Source of the DNA: Actinomycetota bacterium
Lineage (GTDB): Bacteria; Actinomycetota; Actinomycetes; S36-B12; CAIYMF01
NCBI GenBank assembly: GCA_009699025.1
Contig: WLOZ01000113.1
Location: 1 to 6,460 of the forward strand
Length of the DNA: 6,460 nucleotides
Reading direction: 5' to 3'
The notes below the pieces were generated by a model. It made no database searches. It saw nothing but the letters and a program-made list of their open reading frames with translations, and had not been told where the DNA came from. The translations under genes and the position numbers were made by a program. Shown here in pieces: positions 1-5,797 of the stretch; the first letter of the stretch is position 1, and every line of letters begins with the position of its first letter.

Positions 1-677
1 AGGTCGTAGCCTGCACGCATCAGCCGTCCGGTGGCCCGCATGTACTCGTCGAGACCCCGAGACTCGTAGGCCACATGGTTCATCGACGCTCGGGGGCCGC
101 TCGCGAGCGCAAGGGTGTGATGCCAGGGGCTGTCGGCGCGCAGGAAGGTCATGAACGTGGCGAGCCGGTCGGAGAGCAGGAGCCCGAGCATGTCGCCGTA
201 CCACTGGGTGGACGCCTCGAGGTCGGGGGTGTTGAGCACCACGTGCGAGAGCTTGCCCGGCACCCACTCCTTCTCCTCGAGCTCTCGAGCAGCGGTGGGT
301 GTCACCTCCGCCGCGATCTCGAGAGTTCGGCCGTCGGGGTCAAGGAACCGCAGGCCGTAGCCGCCTCCGGGCATCGTGATCTCTCCGGGTGGGCGAACGA
401 TGGTGACTCCGTTGGCCCCGAGGTGAGCCGCGTAGGAGTCGACGTCTTCGGGGGTGCGCACCGCGAACGACACCACGTCGACTCGAGTTGACTCGGTCTG
501 GCGCAGCCTCAGGATGTAGGGGTCAGTGGCGCTGACGGCACCGAGGAAGGCGAGTCCGTCGGCGTTTTCGCGCTCAATCAGGCCCCAGTCGTCGCGGTAG
601 AACTCCAGCTGGTCGGCGAGGTCGGGCACGCCGAGGCCCACGTAGCGCACATGGGTGATGCGATGCGGTGCGGTCAT
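1..677 (-). CDS. Extradiol ring-cleavage dioxygenase, two-domain VOC type (3' end outside window)
   Basis: I read this gene by translating the minus strand from ATG 677; 225 residues are visible before the left edge, against about 290-300 for the family. It belongs to the type I extradiol dioxygenases (BphC-like, vicinal oxygen chelate fold), which cleave catechols next to the two hydroxyls. The first, structural domain runs from ITHVRYVGLGVPDL (7-20) to FLDPDGRTLEI (111-121). The second, catalytic domain starts at KLSHVVLNTPDLEAS (142-156). H145 (LSHVVL) and H201 (MNHVAYES) match the two iron-binding histidines of BphC, and H187 in HHTLAL matches the conserved second-shell acid/base histidine. 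The third ligand, a Glu, should lie beyond the window. Hence it is probably catalytically competent, not merely a glyoxalase-like protein. ATG overlaps the nitrilase stop, with no strong Shine-Dalgarno but a hairpin at that position. Confidence 0.88.
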   Translation of the reverse strand, partial: MTAPHRITHVRYVGLGVPDLADQLEFYRDDWGLIERENADGLAFLGAVSATDPYILRLRQTESTRVDVVSFAVRTPEDVDSYAAHLGANGVTIVRPPGEITMPGGGYGLRFLDPDGRTLEIAAEVTPTAARELEEKEWVPGKLSHVVLNTPDLEASTQWYGDMLGLLLSDRLATFMTFLRADSPWHHTLALASGPRASMNHVAYESRGLDEYMRATGRLMRAGYD

Positions 678-1552
678 AGCGTGCCACCGTCGGTGGCAGG
701 CGGGCTGTATCCGAGCAGGTCGGAATACACATCGGTGCGACGGTTGGCCATGGGATCGATGCCGGGGCCGCGATGGCGGGCCTGCTCGACCTGGTCGAGG
801 TCGAGAGTGACCACCACGAGGTCCTCGTCGTCGGCCGACAGGGGACCCACCACCGCCTGGCCGTAGGGGTCGGTGATGACCGACCTCCCAAGAAAGACCG
901 TGTCGCCGGAGGAGCCCACCTGGTCGGCGCACGCGAGGAAGAGCTGGTTGAGATTCGACTGCACCAGCGCACCGTCAACCTGCCCGATACGGCCGTCGGC
1001 CGGGGGGCGACGGTCAAAGCCGCTAACCCACGCGGTCGGAACAACCACCAGCTCGGCACCTCGTACCGCGAGGATGCGCAGCACCTCGGGGAACCGCAGG
1101 TCGTAGCAGACCCCGATACCTACCGAGGCTCCAAGCACCTCGACCAGAGGCAGCCCGTGGTCGCCCGGGGTGAACACGTCACGCTCGCCCCCGAAGAGGT
1201 GCAGCTTGCGATAGACGGCGAGGACGCTTCCGTCGATGTCGATGATCGCGGCCGAGTTGTACAGGCGATCGCCCTCACGTTCAACGAAGCCAGCCACGAC
1301 CGCCACGCCGAGTTCGGCGGCAACCGCGGTCCAGGCCGTGAGGCAGGGCCCGGGCTGGTCGACCGACTCGGCCAGCGACCCTAGCCCCGGAGCGGCAGGC
1401 TCGTAGCCGGTGGCCACGAGTTCGGGTAGCACCACGAGCTGGGCCCCCCGCGCCGCCGCCTCGCGGATGCGCTCGACCGTGATCACGGCATTCTTCTCCG
1501 GATCGAGCGGCACACAGCGCACCTGCGCAACGGCGACGACGAGGGACCTCAT
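674..1552 (-). CDS. Nitrilase-superfamily carbon-nitrogen hydrolase (amidase type)
   Basis: This 292-residue cytoplasmic hydrolase has all the catalytic residues of the nitrilase superfamily: Glu44 in VVLPELVATGY, Lys116 in YRKLHLF, a second Glu at E123 (GGERD), and the nucleophile Cys149 in GVCYDLRFPE. The CYDLRFPE form is the one found in Nit1/Nit2-like proteins and other amidases rather than in true nitrilases, so hydrolysis of a primary amide or omega-amide to acid plus ammonia is most likely; N-carbamoyl hydrolysis is an alternative. The C-terminal PMANRRTDVYSDLLG corresponds to the NRRPDLY ending of many members. Length is normal. The start at 1552 is set by its Shine-Dalgarno and by the first family-like residues, SLVVAVAQ. 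It lies 10 bases after the cyclase gene and overlaps the extradiol dioxygenase gene by ATGA (674-677). Confidence 0.9.
   Translation of the reverse strand: MRSLVVAVAQVRCVPLDPEKNAVITVERIREAAARGAQLVVLPELVATGYEPAAPGLGSLAESVDQPGPCLTAWTAVAAELGVAVVAGFVEREGDRLYNSAAIIDIDGSVLAVYRKLHLFGGERDVFTPGDHGLPLVEVLGASVGIGVCYDLRFPEVLRILAVRGAELVVVPTAWVSGFDRRPPADGRIGQVDGALVQSNLNQLFLACADQVGSSGDTVFLGRSVITDPYGQAVVGPLSADDEDLVVVTLDLDQVEQARHRGPGIDPMANRRTDVYSDLLGYSPPATDGGTL
682..698 (-). repeat. Perfect 7-bp hairpin at the ribosome-binding position of the extradiol dioxygenase gene
   Basis: Positions 682-688 and 692-698 are perfectly complementary (TGCCACC/GGTGGCA) around a 3-base loop. The hairpin lies in the last codons of the nitrilase gene and ends 4 bases before the next ATG, where a Shine-Dalgarno would normally be. 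In the mRNA it could hide the start region until ribosomes finishing the nitrilase gene open it. It could equally be chance in GC-rich coding DNA. Confidence 0.35.
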
Positions 1553-1558
1553 AGCTGA

Positions 1559-1565
1559 CTCCTTA
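1559..1565 (-). promoter_or_regulatory. Shine-Dalgarno for the nitrilase gene, fused to the preceding stop
   Basis: The minus strand reads TAAGGAG, in which TAA is the cyclase stop and AAGGAG the ribosome-binding site, 6 bases before ATG at 1552. This fixes the nitrilase start at 1552. The frame remains open upstream to 1663, but that extension would overlap the cyclase gene and encodes a low-complexity Ser/Arg-rich stretch. Confidence 0.75.
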
Positions 1566-2408
1566 CGACGAGAGCGGGAATTCGCCCGACGCGATCGCGT
1601 CGACGACGTCGAGCGTGCCCACGTCGAAGAACGCCATGATGCGGCAGGGGCAACCCTCGCCACCCTCGATCTTCCAGGGGAATGCTCCGATGATGCAGCG
1701 CTGGTTCAGCACCGATGCGATGTCGCCACCCACGTTCTCGGCGTGGATGCACCCCGCTGGGAAGGCCAGATAGTGCATGGGAAAGAGGTCTTCCTTAATG
1801 CGACGACCCGACAGGTGGTGGGTGTACTCGTACTCGCCGAAGTATTCGAGGCACGTCATGCCCACGTGGTCCTCGAAGCGCTTGGCGATGTCGGGCCGCA
1901 TGTGGCGGATGGTGGTGTTCATGGGGTGATCGCCCGATCCGGCGTCGACGCCCCACCACGCGAGTTCCATGTCCATCATCCACTCGGCGAGCTCAACGCC
2001 ACCGCCGGGGTGATGGCAGAAGTAGCGCACGAGGTCCTGCTGCGACTGACCCGTGTAGTACTTGTGGTAGCCGGTGTGCAAAATCAGGACGTCACCCTTC
2101 TTCACCTCCATCTTCGAGGTGATCATCTCCGGGGTGATGATGCTCCAGTCCTCGACGTCGTCCGAGATGTCGACGATGACGCCCTCGTGGATGAGCTTGG
2201 TGAGCGGGAGCGAGGCCATGTCGGCGCCTCCGTCGGCGGCGTGAATCGGGCCGTCGAGGTGAGTGCCGGTGTGCAGCGAGGTCTCGATGCGCTGGGACAC
2301 GATGCGGTTGGTTTGGAGAGTCTGCGTGTAGTAGATCTGGCAGCCCGGGTACCCCACCCAGCCGGGTGTGTTCATTCCCCAGTTGTGCGACAGGTCAACG
2401 ATCTTCAC
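1563..2408 (-). CDS. Cyclase/kynurenine formamidase-family metal-dependent hydrolase
   Basis: This 281-residue protein belongs to the putative cyclase family (PF04199 type), whose studied members hydrolyse amides such as N-formylkynurenine (KynB) and isatin. The metal-binding signature HxGTHxDxPxH is intact at residues 46-56 (H46, H50, D52, H56), directly after the N-terminal VDLSH (4-8). Further family-like parts are GDVLILHTGYH, WGVDAGSGDHP and, near the end, EGCPCRIMAFF, which corresponds to the usual DGxPxRxxA segment. It is longer than KynB (about 210) because of inserted segments in the middle (around residues 110-220), so it is probably a distinct subgroup, closer in size to isatin hydrolases. 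GTG start with GGAAGGA at 2418-2424, 9 bases upstream. Its TAA stop merges into the Shine-Dalgarno of the nitrilase gene. No signal peptide, so cytoplasmic. Substrate unknown; a cyclic amide or ring-cleavage amide is plausible by context. Confidence 0.88.
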   Translation of the reverse strand: MKIVDLSHNWGMNTPGWVGYPGCQIYYTQTLQTNRIVSQRIETSLHTGTHLDGPIHAADGGADMASLPLTKLIHEGVIVDISDDVEDWSIITPEMITSKMEVKKGDVLILHTGYHKYYTGQSQQDLVRYFCHHPGGGVELAEWMMDMELAWWGVDAGSGDHPMNTTIRHMRPDIAKRFEDHVGMTCLEYFGEYEYTHHLSGRRIKEDLFPMHYLAFPAGCIHAENVGGDIASVLNQRCIIGAFPWKIEGGEGCPCRIMAFFDVGTLDVVDAIASGEFPLSS

Positions 2409-2425
2409 TGTGGGTCATCCTTCCG

Positions 2426-3406
2426 TCATCGCATGATTCGAAGTGACGACACGTCGTCGATCACCGTTCCAGCGCCCGTTCGCTCGGCCTCCATGAGGAG
2501 GTGGTACGCGAGAACGAGATCCTGCTCCACGCTACCGATCGACTTGAAGAGGGTGGTGCCCTCCGCGGCAGCGATCGGTGCAAGGTTCACATAGTCGGCC
2601 AGCAGCACGGCGTCTGCGGGGTTCCAGCCGAGTCCGGCCGCCTCGATGCAGTCGCCCGACTCGTGCGTGGCATCGGGTGTGTCGACCACCACCTGGGCGG
2701 CCTTCACGAACACGTCGCCGCGCAGCTCGCGGTGCACCGGCATCGTGGAGCCGATAGCTGCGACCAGACCGACCTGGCCCAGCTGGTCGGCTCCGAGGAA
2801 GGGCTCGTGGTGCGACGAGGTCGCGACGTAGGCAACGTCGGAGGCGTCCATCACCTGCTGCATGTCGGCGACCGCCGTCACCTCGATGCCAGTTTCGGCC
2901 GACATCGTCTCGGCAAAGGCCTCGCGGTTGGCCACGGTCGGGCTCCACACGACGGCTCCGGCGAGGGTCACGGCGCCTGACAGTGCCCGCAGGCCCTCCT
3001 TCGCCTCTTCGCCGCTGCCCACCAGCCCGAGCCGCACCGGCCGGCCCTGTGCCCAGTGCCTCACCGCCACTGCGGCGGTGGAGGCGGTACGCAGTCCGGT
3101 GATGCGCCGGCCATCGACGGTACCGAGCGCGTCGCCGGTGCTCTGGCGGAAGAGGTGCACGTGGTAGCGCACACGCTGCCCAACCCGGTGAAACTCCTTG
3201 TACCCCAGCAGGTCGAGGTCGTCGACGAGGCCCGCCATGATGCGCATCCAGGCGATGTCACCGTTCACCTGAACGCGCCCGGTGGTGAGCCCGGACCCAC
3301 CGGCGAGGCGAGCTGAGTCTGCTGCGGCGGCGAGGCCGACAGGCGACGTCGCGAGTGCGTCGACATCGTCGGACGAGAGAAGCCGCATCGGGGCTGAGTC
3401 GCTCAC
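2426..3406 (-). CDS. Ornithine cyclodeaminase/mu-crystallin family protein, likely imine reductase or amino acid dehydrogenase type
   Basis: This 326-residue protein matches the NAD(P)-dependent ornithine cyclodeaminase/mu-crystallin family in length and order of motifs: a substrate-pocket lysine in LGYKEFH (K70), RITGLRTAS (101-109) with R106 matching the substrate-binding Arg, a Rossmann GLVGSGEEA (127-135), AATS-like YVATSSHHEP (193-202), IGSTMPVHREL (218-228), and a C-terminal LFKSIGSVEQD. In Pseudomonas ornithine cyclodeaminase the segment GGDCPGKTEL carries catalytic Asp228; here that position is T221, as it is Ser in human mu-crystallin, a ketimine reductase. The VDTPDATHESGD stretch also resembles mu-crystallin. 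I infer ketimine reduction or amino acid dehydrogenation rather than ornithine cyclisation. It starts with GTG in the aldolase stop, preceded by GGAAGG at 3415-3420. The cyclase gene follows after 17 bases. Confidence 0.88.
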   Translation of the reverse strand: MSDSAPMRLLSSDDVDALATSPVGLAAAADSARLAGGSGLTTGRVQVNGDIAWMRIMAGLVDDLDLLGYKEFHRVGQRVRYHVHLFRQSTGDALGTVDGRRITGLRTASTAAVAVRHWAQGRPVRLGLVGSGEEAKEGLRALSGAVTLAGAVVWSPTVANREAFAETMSAETGIEVTAVADMQQVMDASDVAYVATSSHHEPFLGADQLGQVGLVAAIGSTMPVHRELRGDVFVKAAQVVVDTPDATHESGDCIEAAGLGWNPADAVLLADYVNLAPIAAAEGTTLFKSIGSVEQDLVLAYHLLMEAERTGAGTVIDDVSSLRIMR

Positions 3407-4425
3407 GCAGGGTTCCTTCCGGCGTAGAAGAGGGTGTCATCATCGGTCGTCACGTCGAGTCCGGAGGCCACCGCCGCGCTTCGCAGCGTGCCCATCTGGG
3501 CGGCGCTGATGCGCATGTGCGGCTGGCGGATCGGGCCGCCGTTGTAGCCGTTGAGCCAGGCCTGGTACTTCCAGTGCATGCGCGGAACGAGACCGGTGTT
3601 GGCCACCAACGGGGTGCACACCACCGAGTGTGCACGGCGCGCCGGCGCCATCTTCCAGTAGAGGGCCATGCCTTCGTCCCACGTTGCCGGGTCGCTGAGC
3701 AGTGCCAGCATGCGAGGAACGGTGGGGCCCATCCACTCGTAGTTCGACGTGCCCATGAAGCTCATGCCGTAGTTGGCGATCCACGCGGGCGCATTGAACT
3801 CGAGGGGGTCGGTCACGACGACCTCGTCGTTGAATCGCTCGAACACCGAAGCGATTCCACCGACTCCGGGCCCGCCGACCTCGTTCTTGATGCCCACCAC
3901 CTGGGGGATCTCGTTGACCATGCGCTCGAGCAGGCTGATCGGGAAGCCGGCGGGGTGCAGTCGGCCGAAGTTCCACTGGTCCATCGCGAAGATCAGCACG
4001 CCGAGGTCGCCGGCGTCGGCGACGGCCTGGGTGAAATCGAACACGGCGTCGATCGAGGGCGGGTTGAAGTAGAGCGGGTAGGACGGCATCACCAGGTCGA
4101 CGCCCGCGTCGGCCGCGGCCCGAGTGGAGGCGAGCGTGTCGTCGAGGGTGGGCTGCGAGGCCTGCAGGATGGTGACGAGGTCGTCGCCGGCCTCGTCGAC
4201 CACGATGCGGGTGAACTGGTCCATCTCCTCCATCGTGGTTCCTGCCTCGGAGACGATGAGCACGGCCGACATGCCGTGCTCCTTCTCCTTCGCCACGTCG
4301 AACCGGATCGCAGTCTCGTTGAGGCTGCGGAGGTCGGACGTGAAGGTGGGCTGCACGCAACCGGCGCACCCACGCAGGCTCTCGCGAGCCCACGCGCGAG
4401 CCTCGCCGCGGGAGTACTTGGCCAT
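3403..4425 (-). CDS. DHDPS/NahE-superfamily class I aldolase or lyase
   Basis: This 340-residue protein belongs to the dihydrodipicolinate synthase/N-acetylneuraminate lyase superfamily of Schiff-base (beta/alpha)8 barrels. Visible features are the N-terminal strand GCVQPTF (22-28), the substrate-barrel segment PSYPLYFNPPS (114-124), VVGIKNE with the presumed Schiff-base Lys180, and a C-terminal helical part containing GPIRQPHMRIS, equivalent to the family's RxPL segment. In aromatic degradation, superfamily members such as NahE and PhdJ are hydratase-aldolases that release pyruvate or an aldehyde from ring-cleavage products, which suits this context. It is longer than DapA (about 292), and two family hallmarks are changed: the GTTGE loop is replaced by VSEAG (58-62) and the catalytic Tyr position (YNVP in DapA) reads FAMD (F146). 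It is therefore unlikely to be a lysine-biosynthesis DapA. It overlaps the next gene by GTGA. The exact substrate is unknown. Confidence 0.85.
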   Translation of the reverse strand: MAKYSRGEARAWARESLRGCAGCVQPTFTSDLRSLNETAIRFDVAKEKEHGMSAVLIVSEAGTTMEEMDQFTRIVVDEAGDDLVTILQASQPTLDDTLASTRAAADAGVDLVMPSYPLYFNPPSIDAVFDFTQAVADAGDLGVLIFAMDQWNFGRLHPAGFPISLLERMVNEIPQVVGIKNEVGGPGVGGIASVFERFNDEVVVTDPLEFNAPAWIANYGMSFMGTSNYEWMGPTVPRMLALLSDPATWDEGMALYWKMAPARRAHSVVCTPLVANTGLVPRMHWKYQAWLNGYNGGPIRQPHMRISAAQMGTLRSAAVASGLDVTTDDDTLFYAGRNPA

Positions 4426-4433
4426 GTGTGTGG

Positions 4434-4440
4434 TCACCTT
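4434..4440 (-). promoter_or_regulatory. Shine-Dalgarno for the aldolase gene; decides the start
   Basis: The minus strand reads AAGGTGA, then 8 bases, then ATG at 4425. An in-frame GTG at 4437 lies inside this purine-rich site and would have no ribosome-binding site of its own, so the ATG at 4425 is the preferred start. Confidence 0.6.
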
Positions 4441-4488
4441 CTCAGTCAGTGGTCGGTCTGGGGTCGGGGCGAGTTAGTCGGTGGTAGA
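4438..4488 (-). other. Longest intergenic gap (51 bases), no clear signal
   Basis: This spacer separates the dioxygenase block from the aldolase block. It holds several short CCGAC-type repeats on the minus strand, but I see no convincing -35/-10 pair, no GC-rich hairpin followed by a T-run, and no operator-like palindrome. It could hide an internal promoter, but none can be supported by reading. Confidence 0.4.
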
Positions 4489-5001
4489 TCAGTGGTGGTG
4501 CCCTGCATGGGCCGTGCGGTCGTGGGTTGCATGCTCGGCCACCGAGGCCGCGAACGATGCCTCGGCCGCGGTCCAGGCCTCCGCCAAGCCCTTGACCGAG
4601 ACAACGACAGGAGGCGCCAGCTCCAGGGCGAGCCGTGGCTCGTCCCAGTCGGCCGACAGGACGGTCGCCCCGGGGCCGGTGACGAGCACGGGCAGTGCCG
4701 GCAGGTGCCGCATCACCATGAGCGCGACGTCGACCGTGGGCGTCGTCGAATCGTGCTCGGCGAGCCAGAGCACTGCGGCCGGGGCCGCCTCGTGCACCTG
4801 CGCCCAGTGGCTCATCGAGGCGGTGGAGAACCCCTGATCGGCCGGATTGACCAGCAGAGCGTCCCAGCCGATCGACACCAGTTCGTCGGTGGCCTCGCGG
4901 ATCGCAGCCGCGTCGTGCCACACCAGGGTGCCTGCGACGCCGAGGCCACCGCAGGCCGCTAGGGCTCCTGACGCCGGGTTACCCACCAGCAGCGCGGTCA
5001 T
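4489..5001 (-). CDS. Unknown 170-aa protein, weakly SDR-like, His-rich C-terminus
   Basis: Function not recognised. The ATG at 5001 overlaps the previous stop (ATGA) and is preceded by a strong GGAGG Shine-Dalgarno at 5009-5013, so the gene is well supported as translated. The N-terminus is Gly/Ala-rich (MTALLVGNPASGALAACGGLG) and LVNPA at residues 50-54 sits where a short-chain dehydrogenase/reductase would have its LVNNAG strand. A dihydrodiol dehydrogenase of the SDR family would be expected here. However, the protein is only about two-thirds of normal SDR length (about 250), has no TGxxxGxG nucleotide motif and no YxxxK catalytic pair. It may therefore be a degenerate or repurposed Rossmann-like protein rather than an enzyme. 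The last 15 residues contain six histidines, ending HHH, which could bind metal. It is followed by the longest intergenic gap in the window. Confidence 0.75.
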   Translation of the reverse strand: MTALLVGNPASGALAACGGLGVAGTLVWHDAAAIREATDELVSIGWDALLVNPADQGFSTASMSHWAQVHEAAPAAVLWLAEHDSTTPTVDVALMVMRHLPALPVLVTGPGATVLSADWDEPRLALELAPPVVVSVKGLAEAWTAAEASFAASVAEHATHDRTAHAGHHH

Positions 5002-5234
5002 CGGTGGTCCTCCACGTCGTCCTCGGGACCCATCGGGGTTGAGAGTCCCTCACCCACGGTCAGAGCGTCAGACCAGGTCAGTGCCTCGAGCGCAATGGCG
5101 TCGAGTCGCACCGACCGATCATGGGTGTGAGACCGAATCTCGAGTCGCTCGCCGTTGCGGGTACGAACCTTGCGCACGGTGACGGTCGCGAATTCATTGG
5201 CGACCACGATGGCGTCGGACAACTCGTCGGTCAC
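4998..5234 (-). CDS. Small conserved-looking protein downstream of dioxygenase beta subunit (78 aa)
   Basis: I do not recognise a characterised function. It is a 78-residue, soluble, mixed-charge protein with no signal peptide, membrane segment or cysteines. A basic stretch (TVRKVRTRNGERLEIRSHTHDRS, residues about 19-41) is followed by an acidic C-terminus (MGPEDDVEDH). It is likely real: it begins with GTG inside the beta-subunit stop (GTGA at 5231-5234), has a good Shine-Dalgarno (GAGGA at 5242-5246, 7 bases upstream), and ends in an ATGA overlap with the following gene. My recollection, unverified, is that similar small proteins sit beside Rieske beta-subunit genes in actinobacteria and are sometimes auto-labelled dihydrodiol dehydrogenase. 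At 78 residues with no dinucleotide-binding motif it cannot be a complete dehydrogenase. A role in assembly or stability of the dioxygenase is possible but purely inferred. Confidence 0.75.
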   Translation of the reverse strand: MTDELSDAIVVANEFATVTVRKVRTRNGERLEIRSHTHDRSVRLDAIALEALTWSDALTVGEGLSTPMGPEDDVEDHR

Positions 5235-5797
5235 AGCAGGATCCTCAGCTGCGGGAAGTCAATCAGCACCTGGTCGAGCACGGCCCAGCGCGCGCGTAGG
5301 CGCAGCCCCTCGTCGGTGCGCACCACGGTGTCGAACCGCTCGGCAGTGAGAAATTTCGGCAGGTCCGACTGTCGCACTCCGACCAGCATGACGTTGCTTC
5401 GCACGTCGAACACCGCGGAGTCGTCGGTCTCTCGCACCCGCACGTTAGTCACGAGGTGGCGGAATCGCACCGGCGGGTTCTCGGCCCACGACCGCTCGTA
5501 CAGGTCGGGGTCGAGGCGGCGAAACCACTGCGAGCACAGCGACCACTTCGACTCGTCGATGAGCATGGTGCGCACGTCGTAGTGGGGCGCGAAGGGCGTG
5601 TCGGGGGTGCGAGGAACAGGCACCTTGTAGGTGAAGGCCTCCTCGACGAGGTCGGCCCATTCCCAGTAGCGGCGCGAGTCGTTGAGCTCTGCCTCGTGAG
5701 CAAGGAAGAGGTCGACCTCGCGATGGACGTCGAGCGAGGCGAAGGGTCGGTCGGCCACGCCCTGACTGCCCTGGCCACCTAGGGGTTCGGCGCTCAT
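5231..5797 (-). CDS. Aromatic ring-hydroxylating dioxygenase, beta subunit
   Basis: This 188-residue protein is the small structural subunit (NTF2/SnoaL-like fold) that packs with the alpha subunit, usually as alpha3beta3, and has no metal centre. Length is normal for the family. The family pattern is clear: EVDLFLAHEAELNDSRRYWEW near residues 28-47, then a YKVPVPRT segment, then SWAENPPVRFRHLVTNVRV around residues 105-123, and a C-terminal end FPQLRILL that corresponds to the final beta-strand of known beta subunits. The ATG start lies inside the alpha stop (ATGA at 5794-5797). No strong Shine-Dalgarno sequence precedes it, which fits translational coupling to alpha. Its own stop overlaps the next gene's GTG. 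Beta subunits in this family can influence substrate choice, but nothing here identifies the substrate. Confidence 0.92.
   Translation of the reverse strand: MSAEPLGGQGSQGVADRPFASLDVHREVDLFLAHEAELNDSRRYWEWADLVEEAFTYKVPVPRTPDTPFAPHYDVRTMLIDESKWSLCSQWFRRLDPDLYERSWAENPPVRFRHLVTNVRVRETDDSAVFDVRSNVMLVGVRQSDLPKFLTAERFDTVVRTDEGLRLRARWAVLDQVLIDFPQLRILL

Noticed and set aside
75..491. 138-codon open frame on the plus strand near the left edge
   Set aside because: Antisense to the extradiol dioxygenase gene, which carries the expected iron-binding histidines on the minus strand.
1553..1663. Upstream extension of the nitrilase frame by 37 codons
   Set aside because: It would overlap the cyclase gene and encodes Ser/Arg-rich sequence unlike the family; the ATG at 1552 has a strong AAGGAG site and begins directly with the conserved first beta-strand.
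1410..2594. 394-codon open frame on the plus strand
   Set aside because: Antisense to the cyclase and nitrilase genes, both of which have intact catalytic motifs; the plus-strand translation is low-complexity with no recognisable domain.
3063..3079. Short inverted repeat ACCGCC/GGCGGT in the cyclodeaminase-family gene
   Set aside because: Only 6 bp of GC-rich stem within codons for Ala/Val-rich sequence; expected by chance.
3440..4393. 317-codon open frame on the minus strand in another frame
   Set aside because: Arg/His/Gly-rich frame-shifted shadow of the aldolase gene, which has the Schiff-base lysine and family motifs in its own frame.
4426..4437. GTG at 4437 as the aldolase start
   Set aside because: This GTG lies within the AAGGTGA ribosome-binding site that serves the ATG at 4425.
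3355..4962. 535-codon open frame on the plus strand
   Set aside because: It lies antisense to three well-supported genes, has His/Arg/Val-rich composition typical of an opposite-strand shadow in high-GC DNA, and shows no family motifs.
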